Shown piece by piece: positions 52,001 through 59,885 of a DNA stretch of 64,000 nucleotides (position 1 is its first letter; every line of letters begins with the position of its first letter). The position numbers and the translations under genes were made by a program. Source of the DNA: Streptomyces sp. L2 (lineage in GTDB: Bacteria > Actinomycetota > Actinomycetes > Streptomycetales > Streptomycetaceae). The notes beneath the pieces were generated by a model that was not told the origin of the DNA, did no database searches, and worked only from the letters and a program-made list of their open reading frames with translations. Where the stretch lies: the NCBI RefSeq assembly GCF_004124325.1, contig NZ_QBDT01000002.1, positions 124,001-188,000 of the forward strand, written 5' to 3'.

Positions 52001-53302
52001 CGGCAGGTTCGCCACCGGCTCCTCGGGCTGGTCCACCGCGTACCTGAGCAGCGTTTCGATGTGCCGTGCCGCCGCCTCGACGGGGAAGTCCTCGTCGAAG
52101 ACATCAAGCGCGTAGTCGAGGTCGATCCGTATGTCCCCGGCGTCTTCGAACTCGCGGACATGGACGGCCAGGGCGTCCTGGCCGTGGCCGTTCGGCAGGG
52201 GCAGCGTCTCGGTCGAAAGCCCGGTGGCGCTCTGGGGGGCGGGCAGGCGCAGATAGGAGAGGGTGACGTCGTAGAGGCGCCTGGGACCGGTGCCGTGCGA
52301 CGGCAGGGTGCGCAGCAGATCGCCGAGAGCCAGCCGCTCACGGCGCTTCATCATGAAGGCGGCCGCCTCCACCTGATCGGCCATGTCCTGCATGGATCTC
52401 TCGCCGTGTGCGGCCAGACGGAGCGGAAGCATGCTGGCGAAATTCCCGACGGTTCGCTTCTCCGCTCTGCCGTGGCGGTTGAGAAAAGGAACCCCGAGCC
52501 CCACCTCCTCACATCGGTGCACCCGGGACAGATACGTCGCGACTGCGGCCGTGAGGAAGGCGAAGACGGATGAACGCTTCCGTTCGCGGATTCGGTCGAT
52601 GAGTTTCCGCTCAAGGGTGAACGTGTGGCGTGCACTGCGTCGGTGACCATTCGAAGTGCTGCCCGGCGACCTCACGGGAAAGAGCGGGGGACTGAAGTCC
52701 GCGAAGATGTCCCGGCAGAAGTCCCGGTCTCGGCACCACTGCGGCGAACCCCGGTACCGCGCTTCCTCTTCGGCGAACGTGAGGTACGAGGGCGGGGCGG
52801 TTTTCAGGGCGGTTTCCGTCGGCACGGCGGGCGCGTAGTCCGAGATGATCTGCCGCGCGAACTGATCCAGACCCCAGCCATCGGCGATGATGTGATGCGC
52901 CATCAGGAAGAGGTAACCGACTGACTCGCTCTCACGAAGCAGTGCGATGTCGAACGGCTGTCCGCCGTCCAAAGGGAGGGGGCGGACAGCCGCACGCTTC
53001 ATCCAGTCCAGACAGGCGGCTCGTGCATCGTCTGCCAGGGAAAAATCGATGACCTGTATCTCGGGGACGTCGTCTCCGGCCCACTGGACGGGAATTCCGT
53101 CATGCTCTGCGAAGCGGAGTAGGAACGCATCATTACGTCGAACGGCTCGCCGGCAAGACTGCTCCAGGGCGTGAAAATCGATCTCGCCGGAAAGTCGTAA
53201 AGCGCCGCCGATATTGAATGCGGGTGTACCGGGGTGGCGCCAGCTTGCAGCCCATATGTCCCGCTGGTACGCCGTCAGTGAAACCGGCGATGCCGAACTC
53301 AT
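46091..53302 (-). CDS. Two-module NRPS C-A(Ser)-PCP-C-A-PCP-TE, PxaA/LgnB-like
   Basis: 2403 residues from the ATG at 53302 with GAAGGGA upstream. Order: starter-type condensation (HHIIADG at about 136-142), adenylation 1 (YVIYTSGSTGRPKGVM), carrier (YHALGGDSILML), condensation 2 (SFHHALLDGWS), adenylation 2 (YVLFTSGSTGRPKGVA), carrier (FFQLGGTSLTAM), thioesterase (LGGWSFGGFVAFEMAR). Aligning with GrsA gives code D-V-W-H-F-S-L-V-D for A1, very near serine codes, and D-V-Q-F-I-S-Q-V-V for A2, nearest to proline codes (less sure). An N-terminal C domain fits fatty-acyl loading. With the monooxygenase this matches acyl-Ser-Pro bicycle assembly (pyrrolizidine or brabantamide type). A TTA codon lies at residue 35. 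Confidence 0.9.
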   Translation of the reverse strand: MSSASPVSLTAYQRDIWAASWRHPGTPAFNIGGALRLSGEIDFHALEQSCRRAVRRNDAFLLRFAEHDGIPVQWAGDDVPEIQVIDFSLADDARAACLDWMKRAAVRPLPLDGGQPFDIALLRESESVGYLFLMAHHIIADGWGLDQFARQIISDYAPAVPTETALKTAPPSYLTFAEEEARYRGSPQWCRDRDFCRDIFADFSPPLFPVRSPGSTSNGHRRSARHTFTLERKLIDRIRERKRSSVFAFLTAAVATYLSRVHRCEEVGLGVPFLNRHGRAEKRTVGNFASMLPLRLAAHGERSMQDMADQVEAAAFMMKRRERLALGDLLRTLPSHGTGPRRLYDVTLSYLRLPAPQSATGLSTETLPLPNGHGQDALAVHVREFEDAGDIRIDLDYALDVFDEDFPVEAAARHIETLLRYAVDQPEEPVANLPMISPEEHDDLVRARNATDAPYPSDTTLHSLFEEQAGRTPDRIAVAAGDSHPAVTYAGLDARANHVARRLRAEGVRPDDRVAVLVERGPELLAALLGVLKAGGAYVPVDPSYPADRIRFLLDDSGARAVLTSGRDARGGAGPAMPSAAAGACEIILDALPQDPVGPPAQTAGPRSLAYVIYTSGSTGRPKGVMVEHHSVLNRLAWMQKRFPLGADDVVLHKTPSSFDVSVWELFWWGIAGARVALLPVGAEKEPPEILRAVAEQRVTVVHFVPSMFGPFLELLESDRALPARIGHLRTVFCSGEALGADLVARFHRVFARSGTSAPRLVNLYGPTEATVDVSYADLSPHAGNPCFAEPAEAPRRVPIGRPIDNTRLYVLGRHNAPQPVGAPGELCVAGAGLARGYLGRPELTREAFVADPFFPGERMYRTGDLARWLADGTLEYLGRIDEQVKIRGNRVELGEVQSRLAAFPGVRGAAVSAHTSPSRGAYLVGYYVAGEDIDPASLRSHLGMMLPEFMIPARFVRIDRIPLTPNGKADLRALPAPSRASSPPGRASSPGDEPRNAAEATLAAVWREVLDVDFVGIHDNYHALGGDSILMLRVRAEAEKRGLRFTLSDMFRRPTVAGLAAHASTAAAEASADAVLKPFDLVHRADRAGLADAEDAYPATRLQLGMLYHSRAFEGSSVYHDVFRYVLRLPWDEAAFRRCHERLLVRHPVLRSSFRLSGFSQALQVVHPPAQAGDSLEITDLRSASAEKAEADVRAHIEHRRYHPYVFDRPPLCLFRVHLVPSGAVDLVFSFHHALLDGWSVANLIGELLQDYLHAIGKDIAPVPDMPLPSFAAHVRDERRALASEDNRRFWDEALRESSSACPDGFRPHEAAGDSGLVVRHVALPERLTAAVRSFARVHEMPVKSVLLAAHCLTLRLLQGPGEVTTGLVTHGRPDEAGSERTAGLFLNTIPVRLGGSARSWLETVREVERGERESHPYRRYPLSAIQRDGDAVLRTAFNYVNFHVLGALLRTACLRVDGVEIWEQTNFPLLVNAITDPRDGHLELRIDGDGRVFTSSQADLFGRRYAEILRRIVDHPHEKPGFGFLAEEADDVVRRFERQVLYTPRAIAASMAEDRWTYEELDRAADRVARRLLSMGAPPGARIGIAMDRSPGMLAVVLGIAKAGAACVPLDVSYPEDRIAGILARTRPFRVVADAEHAHLVPEGSDVVSTESLLAPTKCGTNASEPPLPPIPPESIAYVLFTSGSTGRPKGVAMPHRALANLVAWQNRTPSGAVGGTTLQFAPLGFDVSFQEIFSTLCGGGTLLLVSEEQRRTMPELLRLLDREGVDRVFLPAVALQQFAEAATALGLRPRRLRVLISSGEQLRVTHEIRRLCAALPGCLLENQYGPTETHVVTSFPLTGDPAGFPDLPPIGRPIDGVEVRVLDEWLRPVPEGSKGEIYLGGACLAEGYEGEPGLTRERFVTHPSGTRLYRTGDLARVLPGGAVVCLERTDTQVKIRGFRVEPGEVELAIRKAAAHQSALREVAVTARRPEGAPAFLAAFLVGGEASVDLGDIVRRLRATLPEYMIPSRFAWVPSLPLTPSGKRDDAALRALPLAPAAPAAAHVPPRDEYESGLAEMLSDLLQIPAPGVHENFFQLGGTSLTAMRLVTMIEKRYRVGVPLSAFIETPTVAALAGRLREKKAVTTFDPLVPMRTSGSRPPLFLVHPIGGNVLCYERLARLLPGEQPVYALQAAGAEPGTRPLSDVPALARSYVEAIRDVRASGPYRLGGWSFGGFVAFEMARQLKASGEVVDRLVLLDSITPGTYHDVAEEQLAEWFLWELLSLDGGANTPAQALPPGLSEQERFDHILRRALEAGVLPRGASPGRVRRLFQVFRANWQALIDYRPDVCDQDLTLLRATGPLPKALEPAHQAVGSAHRDPANGWTAWTRGRVDVIDVPGDHLRLMTEPYVSVVARRIDEVTA

Positions 53303-54088
53303 GAGCGTCCCTTCAAAAGCAATCAGTGAATCGGAGTAATGTGTCGTGAAGGGAAACGAAACCATGCGGATAATGCCAGGGGCAAGCTGCCGCGACAATG
53401 GTGTGGTTGACCCGTCGGGTCTGGTTCGGTCACCGAACAATGACCGGTGGCGGGCACGTCGTTCGCCGCGGAGACGGACGTCACAGTGTGGACGGCAGCA
53501 CCTCGGCGCGCAACGGCGAGCAGCCGCCGCCGGTGCAGGTGACCAGGCGTTCTCGTACTACCCGGCCTAGACGGGAGCCGTTCGATGCGCGCGGCGGCAG
53601 CCGGCGGCTGAGCGTGGTGGTTCGGCGCGGAGAGCAGTGCGAAGGCGGCTCGGTAGCGAGAACAATGCGACACAAAATGCGGATCGCACTCTTAATCGCC
53701 ACCATATTGACGCTCGAAGGTGCCGCAGCGCTTCTCAACAACGGATTCAGAACGTGATCCTCAGAGTTCCGAACATCGACGTCCTGCCTCCCGGAACTCC
53801 AAAAAGCCGAACGTGACAATGACATCATCAGGATGCTGAAGGTGTTAAACGGGCAAGGGGGGTGTGTTTACGTATAGACGCGTCAATAGGCGCAAAGAAA
53901 AGACCTCACCCTGAATCGTTCGAAGACGCACACAGACTGGGGCGAGTGGCGCAACTGGGCCAGTGAGACCGCCACATATTAGAGTCCCGCATGCGATAAG
54001 GCCGGCCTGGAGCAGGAAGAGCGGCGAGCGCCGAAGCTCGCCCTGTACCTGGGCGACCGCGACGTCCCCGACCCGATGGGCAAGGCCG
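53303..54088. other. Intergenic region between regulator and NRPS
   Basis: About 790 bp with no convincing gene. The NRPS promoter and likely LAL-regulator binding sites lie here. A 30-codon frame starting near 53665 (MRHKMRIALLIATIL) is too short to support. Confidence 0.4.
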
Positions 54089-56953
54089 TCAGCCGTGAAC
54101 GCGACCGAGGGCGTCCTTGAGTCCTGCCCGGCCGGAGACTCCGAGTTTGCGGTACGCACTTGTCAGATGGCGCTCCACGGCACGCGAGGTGACGTGCAGC
54201 CGTGCCGCGATCTCCCGGTTCCGGGCGCCTGAGGCGGCCAGCCGAGCGACCCGGAGCTCGCCCGAGGTGAGAGCGGACCAGCGGTCGCTCCCCATGGCGC
54301 GGGGCCGGGCACCCGAGTTGGTCAGTTCGGCCAAGCCGCGCTCGGCCAACGTCACCGCTCCGCACTGATGCGCCACGTCCACCGCGCGACGCAAATGGGC
54401 CCGTCCCTGGCTCAGGTCCCCTGCGGCTATCTGCGCCGCCCCGTAATCGATCAGAGTACGGGCCAGTTCGAGCCGGGCGCCGGCTGCTTCCTGATGTGCG
54501 ACCGCGGCTGCCAGCGCGCGCCGGCCTGCCTCGCCACCGGTGACGACGCCCAGCGCCCACAACGCCTGGCCCACAGCCCGCGGCGTGCCCCAGCGTTCGG
54601 CGAGCCGCACTTCTTCATCAGCCAGGCGGTGGGCCGGCCCCGGCTCGCCGAGTGCGGCATGAAGGAGCGCGGCGTCGGACCGCCACGTCAGCAATGCCGG
54701 ATTCGCCAGCGACTGCGACTCCAGCCGGCGTCCGCACTCCAGAACGTGTGTCAGCGCACCCTGCGGGTCCCCGGACGCCGCCCTCAGCCGCCCTTCGGCC
54801 AGGCTCAGTACGGCACTTTCCCAGCCGTCCATGTCGCCGGCACCAGTGATCCCGGCCGTGGCACCTGCGAGGGCAGCCGCTTCCTCACGCCGGCCGCAGT
54901 CCAGTAAAACGGTGATCATGTGCGCGGCGGCACTCGCGCGGAAACAGCCGGCCGGCAGTTCGAAGAGTTCGTCCACCGCCGGAGCCACGGCTGCCAACGC
55001 CTCCGGTATCTGCCCACGGCGGTGGTGCACCATCGAACGTCCGAGCGCGGCCGCAGCCAGCAGGACGCGCGCACCGGTTCTGCCGGCGTCACTCGCGATC
55101 TCGTTGAAGATCCGCTCCGCCTCGGCCAGATCATCGGTGCAGACCAAGCCGAGTGCCACGAAGAACGCGAGCTCGGCACAGCCTTCGCGAACCAGCAGGC
55201 CGCTGCGGAAGGCCTGGATGGCCAACGTCCGGGTACGCGAGGCGGATTGCCCGGCCAGCGTCGCCTGCAGCGCCTGAACGCCCAGCCGCTGGGCCTCGTC
55301 GCCCGCCGTGCTCTGCGGCGCGGCCCGCACGAGGGGCTGTATCGAGGAATCTCCCGCATCGGGCAGCCGGTGCTGTGCTCCAGCGGCCCGGGCCAGCGTC
55401 CACTGGACATGGAGCAGTGCGTCGATCTCCTGGCCCGCGAGCGGACCGGTGCCTGTCTCCTCGGCGGCCGTGACCGTCGACCGCAGGCCGGCTCCGGTGT
55501 CCAGCAGCACGTCGACGGCCGCGCCGAGTCTCCCGCAAAGCAGGTGAGCGGTGGAGAGTAACGCCGCTTGCCGGGCCCGCCGGGCGGGGTTCGCGGCGGT
55601 GGCCAGCGCCTCACTGAGGTACCGGCAGGCGACGGCCGGATCGCGGTAGAGCAGCCCGCGGCCGAGTTCCGAAAGCAGCCGCTCGCGCTCCTCCTCGCAC
55701 ACAGGTTGGCGCAGCCCGCGACGCAGGTAGGCCACGGCATCCTCTGGGGCGGAGCGGCGGAGCGCGTCTGCCGCGGCGGCGCGTAGGGCGGGAATCACCC
55801 ACGACTCGGCCATCGGCTCCGAGACGAGCAGCAGATGCCCGGCCACCTGCTCGTTCGTGGCGCCCGCGGCATGGCTCGACCGGGCGGCACGGATCCGGAG
55901 CGCGGACCGCTCGGCCGGCTTGACCTCGTTCTCCAGCGCTTCCCGCAGTGCCGCGTCGCTGAAGACGATGCCGGGAGCGTCGGCCGATACCGCTCCGATG
56001 CGCTTGAGGTCCTGGAGAGCCACGGCGGCGGCTCGCTCGTCGAAGCCGGTCAGGGAGGCCACCAGGTTCGGATCGGCGCCTTCGCCGAGGACCGCTGCCA
56101 CCCGGGCGAACAGGACCGTCTCCGTCGGCTCCCGGTGAACCAGGGTATGTGTCATTCGCAGACGTGAGTGCCGCGCCAGTGCGGCGAGTCCATCCCGCGA
56201 CCAGGCTCCGGCAGTGGCCTGAGAGCCGCGCAGCGCATTCAGCAGGTCGCGCACCAGCCGCGGGTTGCCGCCAGTGACCGTCCGCAAGGTGTCGGAGAAG
56301 CCTGCGTCGGTCAGGCAAGCACCGGGGGGCCCTGGGTGAGGCAGTGCCCCGAAAGTGCGCCTGAGCAGCCGGTCTATGCCGTCCGCGGTGAGGGCAGGCA
56401 GCACCATGCGGTGGGATCGGGGGTGGTCCAGTACCAGGCCGCTGCCTAATCGGCCGCCAGGAGTGGGCGTGCCGGTCCCGGCCGCGGTTGAGGTGGCTAC
56501 GAGGAGAGTGGGCAAGCCGTCAAGCCGCCGTGTGGCATAGCCCAACCACTGGGCGGACTGTTCGTCGCACAGATCCAGGTCGTCTACGGCGAGGACCACC
56601 GCTTGGTCCTCTCCCAGTGCCCGGATCATCTGGCAGAGAGCTTCGAAGGGCTCGAACAGGGTGGAGGGCGGAGCCGCGGCGCGGCTTGGCGCGGGAACAT
56701 GGAGGGCCGCCGGAGTTCCCTGGAAGAGCTGGCGTATCGCGCCGAATGGTGAGTCTCGCTCGGCGGCGGAACAGCGGGCAGCCAGAACCCGCGTGCCGCG
56801 CAGGCGTTCCTGACTGGTCCATGCGCTGAGCAGGGCCGTCTTCCCTGAGCCGCAAGAATCCTCGATGACCACCACGCCACTTGTTCCCCCCTGCGCGTGG
56901 CGGGCCAGACGTTCCAGCTCAGCGAGCTGATCGGCGCGGTCGACCAGTTCCAC
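54089..56953 (-). CDS. LAL-type LuxR family transcriptional regulator
   Basis: 954 residues from a GTG at 56953 with AAGGAA 8 bp upstream. The N-terminal ATPase shows VVVIEDSCGSGKTALLSAW (Walker A, about residues 27-45) and VVLAVDDLDLCDEQSAQWL (Walker B). A long TPR-like helical middle follows. The C-terminal LuxR helix-turn-helix is LTSGELRVARLAASGARNREIAARLHVTSRAVERHLTSAYRKLGV. Length and layout are standard for LAL pathway activators. It is upstream of and co-directional with the NRPS, the likely target. A TTA codon (forward positions 56447-56449, residue about 169) suggests developmental control of expression. Confidence 0.9.
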   Translation of the reverse strand: MELVDRADQLAELERLARHAQGGTSGVVVIEDSCGSGKTALLSAWTSQERLRGTRVLAARCSAAERDSPFGAIRQLFQGTPAALHVPAPSRAAAPPSTLFEPFEALCQMIRALGEDQAVVLAVDDLDLCDEQSAQWLGYATRRLDGLPTLLVATSTAAGTGTPTPGGRLGSGLVLDHPRSHRMVLPALTADGIDRLLRRTFGALPHPGPPGACLTDAGFSDTLRTVTGGNPRLVRDLLNALRGSQATAGAWSRDGLAALARHSRLRMTHTLVHREPTETVLFARVAAVLGEGADPNLVASLTGFDERAAAVALQDLKRIGAVSADAPGIVFSDAALREALENEVKPAERSALRIRAARSSHAAGATNEQVAGHLLLVSEPMAESWVIPALRAAAADALRRSAPEDAVAYLRRGLRQPVCEEERERLLSELGRGLLYRDPAVACRYLSEALATAANPARRARQAALLSTAHLLCGRLGAAVDVLLDTGAGLRSTVTAAEETGTGPLAGQEIDALLHVQWTLARAAGAQHRLPDAGDSSIQPLVRAAPQSTAGDEAQRLGVQALQATLAGQSASRTRTLAIQAFRSGLLVREGCAELAFFVALGLVCTDDLAEAERIFNEIASDAGRTGARVLLAAAALGRSMVHHRRGQIPEALAAVAPAVDELFELPAGCFRASAAAHMITVLLDCGRREEAAALAGATAGITGAGDMDGWESAVLSLAEGRLRAASGDPQGALTHVLECGRRLESQSLANPALLTWRSDAALLHAALGEPGPAHRLADEEVRLAERWGTPRAVGQALWALGVVTGGEAGRRALAAAVAHQEAAGARLELARTLIDYGAAQIAAGDLSQGRAHLRRAVDVAHQCGAVTLAERGLAELTNSGARPRAMGSDRWSALTSGELRVARLAASGARNREIAARLHVTSRAVERHLTSAYRKLGVSGRAGLKDALGRVHG

Positions 56954-57053
56954 GAACGAAGTTCCTTCCCCGAGGGCCTGCGATGAGTTCCTCCTGGGAG
57001 ACGTGCGGACTCCGGGGCTGGTTCGCCCACGATGGGGCGCGGTTCGCCAAGGG

Positions 57054-57131
57054 TGGTGCCCGGGGCGGGACTCGAACCCGCACTTGTGCCGTTTTTAAGG
57101 CGGCTGCGTCTGCCAATTGCGCGACCCGGGC
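57054..57131 (-). tRNA. tRNA gene with apparent anticodon UAA and short variable loop
   Basis: Acceptor GCCCGGG pairs fully with CCCGGGC, discriminator A, and CCA is encoded. The D-arm GCGCAATTGGCAGACGC has canonical A14, GG and A21. The anticodon arm is GCCGC-CTTAAAA-ACGGC, so positions 34-36 read UAA, with a C-A mismatch closing the loop (or a 9-nt loop). The variable loop is only six bases, and the T-arm is GCGGG-TTCGAGT-CCCGC. A UAA anticodon would decode UUA (Leu), but the short variable loop is not that of tRNA-Leu. It is either an unusual tRNA or a degenerate one. It lies 101 bp upstream of the LAL gene on the same strand. Confidence 0.7.
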
Positions 57132-57423
57132 AGCGGCCCACGCGGCGTCGCATGACGACAGCCGGTGATGGACCGCTTCATGGGGTTGGACACGGCACGC
57201 GAATGGCTGTGACGCGTGAGGCCGGTCACACGACGCGCTGTACAGAGGCCGCGCGGTGCGGCAACCAGAATCACTTCACGTCGTTGTATGAACGAAGCCG
57301 CTGATCAACGAATCCCGTGCTGCGAAGGGAGATATCCGCGCCCTTCGTGTTCTGTCATGTCCTGCTTCTGTCATGCCTTCCTATGACCGGCTGTTAGCAC
57401 CAGCGGAAGATAGCAAATAGATC

Positions 57424-58347
57424 ATGGATACAATGAGTGAAGAAACTGAGCCCTATGACCTGATCGGCGTGGGGATCGATGCGTTCGGCGCGAGCCTTGC
57501 CGCTCTGGCCGAACCTGCGCCCGACCTCCGTGTTCTTTTCCTTGAGAGGCAGCCGCGCTTCCAGTGGGGGCCAGGGGTGCGCCTGGACTCTGGGCACCCC
57601 TGCATTTCTATGCTGGCGGACCTGGTAACCCTTGCAGACCCCACCAGCAGATGGTCGTTCCTCGCGTACCTGCACACACGCGAGCGCTTGTACCCTTTTC
57701 TGTCGCTGCGGCGTTTCCATATCTCCCGTATGGAATACGACCACTATTGCCGATGGGTCGTCAGATCCCTGCCCGCCTGCGCTTTTGGCCAGTCGGTCCG
57801 GTCGATCCACTGGAGCGAGGAGGATGGGCTCTTTCACGTCGAGCACACGGATCCAGACGGCCGAAGTGCCGTACGCCGAGCCGTCAACGTTGTGCTCGGT
57901 ACAGGGGGCGGGCTCCCGAAGCACGGGCCGGAGTGCATCCTTCCGCACTGTGCCGATGCGGTGGCCGGTGATGTCAGTGACCCGTTTCACGCAAGCGTGA
58001 CGGACCGATGCCTGCCGCTCTCGCGTCCCGATTTCCTCGACCCCATGGTGCCCTTCATCGAATGGGACGACCTGGGCCGTTTCCGAGTCGACTCCACCCT
58101 CCGTGCCGCCCTCGCACCCTGGATCCGCGGATCGTTGTTCGTACATACCGCAGCGCTGCACCTCGACGGTTCTGGCCGTCCCGACCTTGGCCAGGCGGCC
58201 CGGGGCGGCGCGACCATCATCAACACGTTGCTCGGTCGCGAGCACTACGACATGCCCGGCCCCGGGGCGCCCGTGCCTGTGACGACGGCCTTTCCTCAGG
58301 AGCTCGGAGGCGATAGGGGAAGGAGACCGGCCGCTGTGGTCGACTAA
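57424..58347 (+). CDS. Internally shortened lysine/ornithine N-hydroxylase homologue
   Basis: 307 residues against about 430 for the family. The N-terminus (YDLIGVGIDAFGASLAALAEPAPDLRVLFLERQPRFQWGPGVRL) and HPCISMLADLVTLADPTSRWSFLAYLHTRERLYPFLSLRRFHISRMEYDHYCRWV clearly follow IucD/SidA-type enzymes. The FAD loop GxGxGPFN has changed to GVGIDAFG. After VVLGTGGG the central NADPH-binding region (about 120-130 residues) is missing and the sequence resumes at LGRFRVDSTL ... FVHTAALHLDGSGRPDLG, the C-terminal FAD part. It is intact as a reading frame but probably lacks classical N-hydroxylase activity. Confidence 0.7.
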   Translation: MDTMSEETEPYDLIGVGIDAFGASLAALAEPAPDLRVLFLERQPRFQWGPGVRLDSGHPCISMLADLVTLADPTSRWSFLAYLHTRERLYPFLSLRRFHISRMEYDHYCRWVVRSLPACAFGQSVRSIHWSEEDGLFHVEHTDPDGRSAVRRAVNVVLGTGGGLPKHGPECILPHCADAVAGDVSDPFHASVTDRCLPLSRPDFLDPMVPFIEWDDLGRFRVDSTLRAALAPWIRGSLFVHTAALHLDGSGRPDLGQAARGGATIINTLLGREHYDMPGPGAPVPVTTAFPQELGGDRGRRPAAVVD

Positions 58348-58419
58348 TCCCGTCATACTCCGATTCGCCAGGCCTCTTTATGTCCACTGACGGTCAATCA
58401 GCGGTAGGGCAGAGGTGGC

Positions 58420-59502
58420 ATGAGACCGGGCAAGCGTGGCATCTTCGCGGTGGCCGTCGCCATGGTGAGCGCGGTCACCGTGGTAGCGGCATCGGGCACA
58501 GCCTTCACGACTCCCGGCCCCGTACCGGCACCGCCCCCCGCCGCCCCCACGTCCTCGATCGTCCCGCAAGCGAATCTGGAGGACGTCCGTAAGCGGCTCG
58601 ACAAGCTCTACCACGACGCCGCTGTCGCCACGGACGCCTACGACGCCGCTGAGGAGGCGTCCAAGACGCAGGGAGCGCGAATCGCCGAGCTGTCCGGGAG
58701 GATCGCCACGGCGCAGCGGAAGCTGGCCATCCTGAAGGACCGGGCCGGTGCGGCGGCCCGGTCCCAGTACCGCACCGGTGGTCTGCCGCCCACGGCCGAG
58801 CTGCTGCTCAGCGACGACCCGCAGCAGTTTCTGGACGGGGCCGGCCGGGTGCTGCAGGGCCAGCGGGCGACGCAGAACCTGCTCGGCGAAATGACCCGCA
58901 CAGAGAAGGACTTACGGCGATACGCCGCAGCTGCCTCCGCACAGTGGAAGCGGCTGGAGGCCGACCGCGTGGCCAAGGCTGCCGCCAAGAAGGCAGTCCA
59001 GCGGCAGATCGACGAGGCGAAAAGGCTCGAGTCCCGGCTGGAGAAGAGGGAGAAGGAGAGGCTCGCCAAGCTGGAGCAGGAGGCCGCCCTGCGCGCGCAG
59101 ACGATCTGGCTGGGCACCGGCATCCTCAAGAAGGTCCGCGGCAAGGCGTCCGCGCAGGGCGAGGAGGCGGTGCAGTACGCCACGGCGCAGCTCGGCAAGC
59201 CGTACGTGTGGGGCGCGGAGGGGCCGGCCTCCTTCGACTGCTCGGGCCTGACCTCCCAGGCGTGGTCGGCGGCCGGCCATCCCATTCCGCGCACCTCGCA
59301 GGAGCAGTGGAAGCAGCTCAAGCACGTCGACGTGAAGGACATGCGCCCCGGCGACCTCATCATCTACTTCGGCGACGCCAGTCACGTCGCGATGTACGTC
59401 GGCGACGGCGCGATCATCCACGCCCCGCGTCCCGGCCGGACGGTGACGGTCGCGGGGGCGGGCTCCATGCCGATCCTGGGGGTCGTCCGACCGGACGCCT
59501 GA
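58420..59502 (+). CDS. NlpC/P60 peptidoglycan hydrolase with coiled-coil N-terminus
   Basis: 360 residues. A signal peptide (FAVAVAMVSAVTVVAASGTAF) is followed by a Pro-rich linker and a long coiled coil (about residues 50-230: LEDVRKRLDKLYHDA ... RLESRLEKREKERLAKLEQE). A C-terminal NlpC/P60 domain follows: FDCSGLTSQAW (catalytic Cys), RPGDLIIYFGDASHVAMYVGDG (catalytic His) and IIHAPRPG. These RipA-like enzymes cleave peptide stems during septation and growth. A TTA codon occurs at 58912 (KDLRRY). Confidence 0.9.
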   Translation: MRPGKRGIFAVAVAMVSAVTVVAASGTAFTTPGPVPAPPPAAPTSSIVPQANLEDVRKRLDKLYHDAAVATDAYDAAEEASKTQGARIAELSGRIATAQRKLAILKDRAGAAARSQYRTGGLPPTAELLLSDDPQQFLDGAGRVLQGQRATQNLLGEMTRTEKDLRRYAAAASAQWKRLEADRVAKAAAKKAVQRQIDEAKRLESRLEKREKERLAKLEQEAALRAQTIWLGTGILKKVRGKASAQGEEAVQYATAQLGKPYVWGAEGPASFDCSGLTSQAWSAAGHPIPRTSQEQWKQLKHVDVKDMRPGDLIIYFGDASHVAMYVGDGAIIHAPRPGRTVTVAGAGSMPILGVVRPDA

Positions 59503-59885
59503 GACCGTTTTGGTGGCGTTGGGGCGAGGCCGCGGGCCCACGTGGCGATCGGTGCCACGACCGGGGCGCCGTTGATGTCATCTGATCGCGTAGCCGAGCA
59601 AGGACTCTGTGGTGTATCGCCCGCAGTCGGCGCGGCCGGATACGGAGTGGTCACCGTTTTCCGGGTTGTAGCAGCGGTAGAGCGGCACCGACCCTGGCCT
59701 CCGGCTCGTGCTGCGCCCACCAGATGACCGTCGGCAGGTGTCCAGGGGTCGTCAACAGAGCCCCACCGACCGGCACTTGTACCTCAACGATCATGATTTG
59801 GCAATTGGTGTGACTGAATGGTTATCTCTGTTCGTCCGCCGGGTGACGGCGGTACCCATCGACACGCGAAAGAGGAATCCACCTG
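59503..59885. other. Intergenic region with promoter of the NRPS-PKS genes
   Basis: Apart from a short gene remnant on the minus strand (59578-59688), no coding sequence is seen. An AT-richer segment at about 59790-59835 (ATGATTTGGCAATTGG) is a likely promoter zone for the carrier-protein gene, whose GAGGAA site is at about 59870. Confidence 0.45.
59578..59688 (-). pseudogene. Remnant of the C-terminus of a secreted repeat protein
   Basis: A 36-codon stretch reads [19 protein letters not shown], then [17 protein letters not shown] and a stop. This matches the LYRCxNxxxGDH...GYxxxxLLGY tail found on many Streptomyces exoproteins (DUF5648-like). No start or upstream coding frame is present, so it looks like the decayed end of a lost gene. 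Confidence 0.4.

Noticed and set aside
53398..53757. 119-codon plus-strand frame ending in a hydrophobic peptide, between NRPS and regulator
   Set aside because: Most of it is Arg-rich noise; only about 30 C-terminal codons look peptide-like and they lack support.
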